Of a stretch of 64,000 nucleotides of DNA, positions 63,003-64,000 are shown in pieces; within the stretch, counting starts at the first letter, position 1, and each line of letters begins with the position of its first letter. The stretch is from Sphingomonas aurea (lineage in GTDB: Bacteria; Pseudomonadota; Alphaproteobacteria; Sphingomonadales; Sphingomonadaceae), in the NCBI RefSeq assembly GCF_030678875.1, contig NZ_JAUUDS010000002.1, forward strand, positions 186,001 to 250,000. The letters are read 5' to 3'. Under the pieces are notes generated by a model. The model searched no databases, had not been told where the DNA came from, and saw nothing but the letters and a program-made list of their open reading frames with translations. The translations under genes and the position numbers were made by a program.

Positions 63003-63737
63003 TCACAGTCTCCCCATCCGGCCGCCATCGGCCACCACGTCCTCGCCGGTGATGAAGCGCGCCGCGTCCGACGCGAGGAAGGCGACGACCGCCGCGATGT
63101 CCTCCGGCTGCCCCAGGTCTTCCGGATCGATCGTCTCCGCGCCCGACGCGATGTTCGGGCTGGCGTGCAACATCGGGGTGTCGATCGCGCCCGGCAGCAC
63201 GGCGTTGACGCGGATGCCGAGCGGCTTGCCCTCGATCGCCGCGGAGCGCGTCAGGCTGACCAGCCCGGCCTTAGCCGCCGCATAGGGCGCGACCAGTGGC
63301 GAGGTGCGCCGCGCGTGGACCGAGGCGATGTTGACCACGCATCCGCCCGGTCGCATCCGGCGCAAAGCATGGCCGGTGAACAGCGCCGCGCCGATGAGGT
63401 TGACGTCGAGCAGCCGCCGCCAGTCGCCCGCGTCCAGCTCCGCCAGCGGCTTGTAGATCATCATGCCGGCGACGTTGACGATCACGTCGAGCCGGCCGAA
63501 TGCCGCACACGCCTGGTCGACCGCGGCGGCGACCTGGTCGCCGTCGCCGATGTCGGCCGCGACGCTCTGCACTGCTGCGGCGCCCAGCCCGGTCAGCAAC
63601 GCCGCCGCCGCGCCGCCATCATCGTCGCGCGCATCGACGAGCAGGATCGAGGCCCCTTCCTCGGCGAACACACGGGCGCTGGCGAGGCCGATGCCGCCAA
63701 GGCCCCCCGTCACGATCACGCTGCGGCCGCTTACCAT
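63003..63737 (-). CDS. SDR family oxidoreductase
   Basis: A protein of 244 residues with TGGLGGIGLASARVF cofactor motif, NVAG (IVNVAGMMIYKP), catalytic Ser in NIASVHARR and YAAAKAGLVSLTR (Tyr-x3-Lys). The ATG at 63737 overlaps the end of the upstream dehydratase gene (ATGGTAA). Beside a galactonate-dehydratase-like gene and a sugar symporter, it is probably an aldose dehydrogenase (galactose or fucose to lactone) or a later oxidation step in the same route. Confidence 0.88.
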   Translation of the reverse strand: MVSGRSVIVTGGLGGIGLASARVFAEEGASILLVDARDDDGGAAAALLTGLGAAAVQSVAADIGDGDQVAAAVDQACAAFGRLDVIVNVAGMMIYKPLAELDAGDWRRLLDVNLIGAALFTGHALRRMRPGGCVVNIASVHARRTSPLVAPYAAAKAGLVSLTRSAAIEGKPLGIRVNAVLPGAIDTPMLHASPNIASGAETIDPEDLGQPEDIAAVVAFLASDAARFITGEDVVADGGRMGRL

Positions 63738-64000
63738 TCGCGCAGGTCTCCGTTCGGCCCGCGCCAGGCGGGGTTGCGCCATCGATGCGGCGTCTTCGCC
63801 ATGTCCCGCACCGCGGCTTCGTCGATCTCGACGCCAAGGCCAGGCAGCGACGGCACCGCCATCGTCCCGCCCTCGATCGCGAACATCTCGGGATTGCGGA
63901 CCAGCGTCGTCAGATCCTGCGATGGCGCGTTGTAATGAATGCCCATCGACACCTCCTGGATCGCGAAATTGGGTGTCGCGGCCCCGACATGCAGGCAGGC
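63731..64000 (-). CDS. Galactonate dehydratase-like enolase superfamily protein, C-terminal part
   Basis: The frame runs off the right end of the window; 89 residues are visible. They read LHVGAATPNFAIQEV, GIHYNAPSQDL, PGLGVEIDEAAVR and HRWRNPAWR, the typical C-terminus of mandelate racemase/muconate lactonising-type acid sugar dehydratases such as D-galactonate dehydratase. It removes water from an aldonate to give the 2-keto-3-deoxy acid. Its stop overlaps the SDR start, so dehydratase, SDR and symporter form one operon. Confidence 0.82.
   Translation of the reverse strand, partial: ACLHVGAATPNFAIQEVSMGIHYNAPSQDLTTLVRNPEMFAIEGGTMAVPSLPGLGVEIDEAAVRDMAKTPHRWRNPAWRGPNGDLREW

Noticed and set aside
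1-64000. CRISPR array, prophage, insertion sequence, tRNA or rRNA genes
   Set aside because: No regularly spaced repeats, no transposase or integrase reading frame, and no structural RNA pattern was recognised by eye; short divergent elements could be missed.

Overview
This is a high-GC chromosomal stretch from an alphaproteobacterium, most likely a Sphingomonas or close sphingomonad. The signs are six TonB-dependent receptor genes plus a receptor relic, receptor-linked flavin halogenases and a SapC protein, a DUF2093 protein, a PEP-CTERM protein and the purD/xseA pair. I found no rRNA, tRNA, CRISPR array, insertion sequence or prophage gene.

Region 1 (1-12.6 kb) is mixed. It holds the end of an outer-membrane receptor, a quinone-reductase-like dehydrogenase divergent from a Bcr/CflA drug transporter, a membrane-anchored DsbA-like protein, two membrane proteins (one with a helix-hairpin-helix tail), and purD divergent from xseA with overlapping start codons. 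A tight run follows: DUF2093, an M23 lipoprotein, two TIGR02466-type 2-oxoglutarate oxygenase homologues (the second degenerate) and a TPR-aspartyl/asparaginyl hydroxylase. Region 2 (12.9-16.6 kb) has a large receptor with a strong terminator, then a frameshifted receptor remnant.

Region 3 (16.6-35.2 kb) is the most interesting part. It is a catabolic island apparently controlled by one LacI-family regulator at 26.3 kb. A 16-bp palindrome, consensus TTGCATNCGNATGCAA with the central CG typical of LacI-family operators, stands in front of all seven transcription units: six full sites plus one half-degenerate copy. The genes encode a bicupin protein, an alpha/beta-hydrolase fused to a double NTF2-like protein, an amidase, two TonB receptors, two MFS importers, two histidinol-dehydrogenase-family enzymes, an SDR, a MetE-C-terminal-like zinc methyl/alkyltransferase and an HpcH/HpaI aldolase. 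Receptor, importer and dehydrogenase are each present twice. No histidine biosynthesis gene is nearby. The natural substrate cannot be read from sequence, but the enzyme set suits a hydroxylated, possibly amidated and methylated small molecule.

Region 4 (35.4-43.6 kb) has a PEP-CTERM protein, a DUF885 protein overlapping a GH35/DUF5597 beta-galactosidase-like enzyme, a TonB receptor and an IclR regulator. Region 5 (44-64 kb) is a glycan-use locus: two TIGR01782-type receptors, two tryptophan-halogenase-like flavoproteins, SapC, a GH29 fucosidase, a GH42 beta-galactosidase, a GH2 enzyme, a sugar:proton symporter, an SDR and the end of a galactonate-dehydratase-like enolase. This suggests uptake of fucose- or galactose-containing oligosaccharides, hydrolysis, and non-phosphorylative oxidation of the sugar. 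Convergent gene pairs are often separated by long perfect hairpins, two of which carry a stop codon in the loop.
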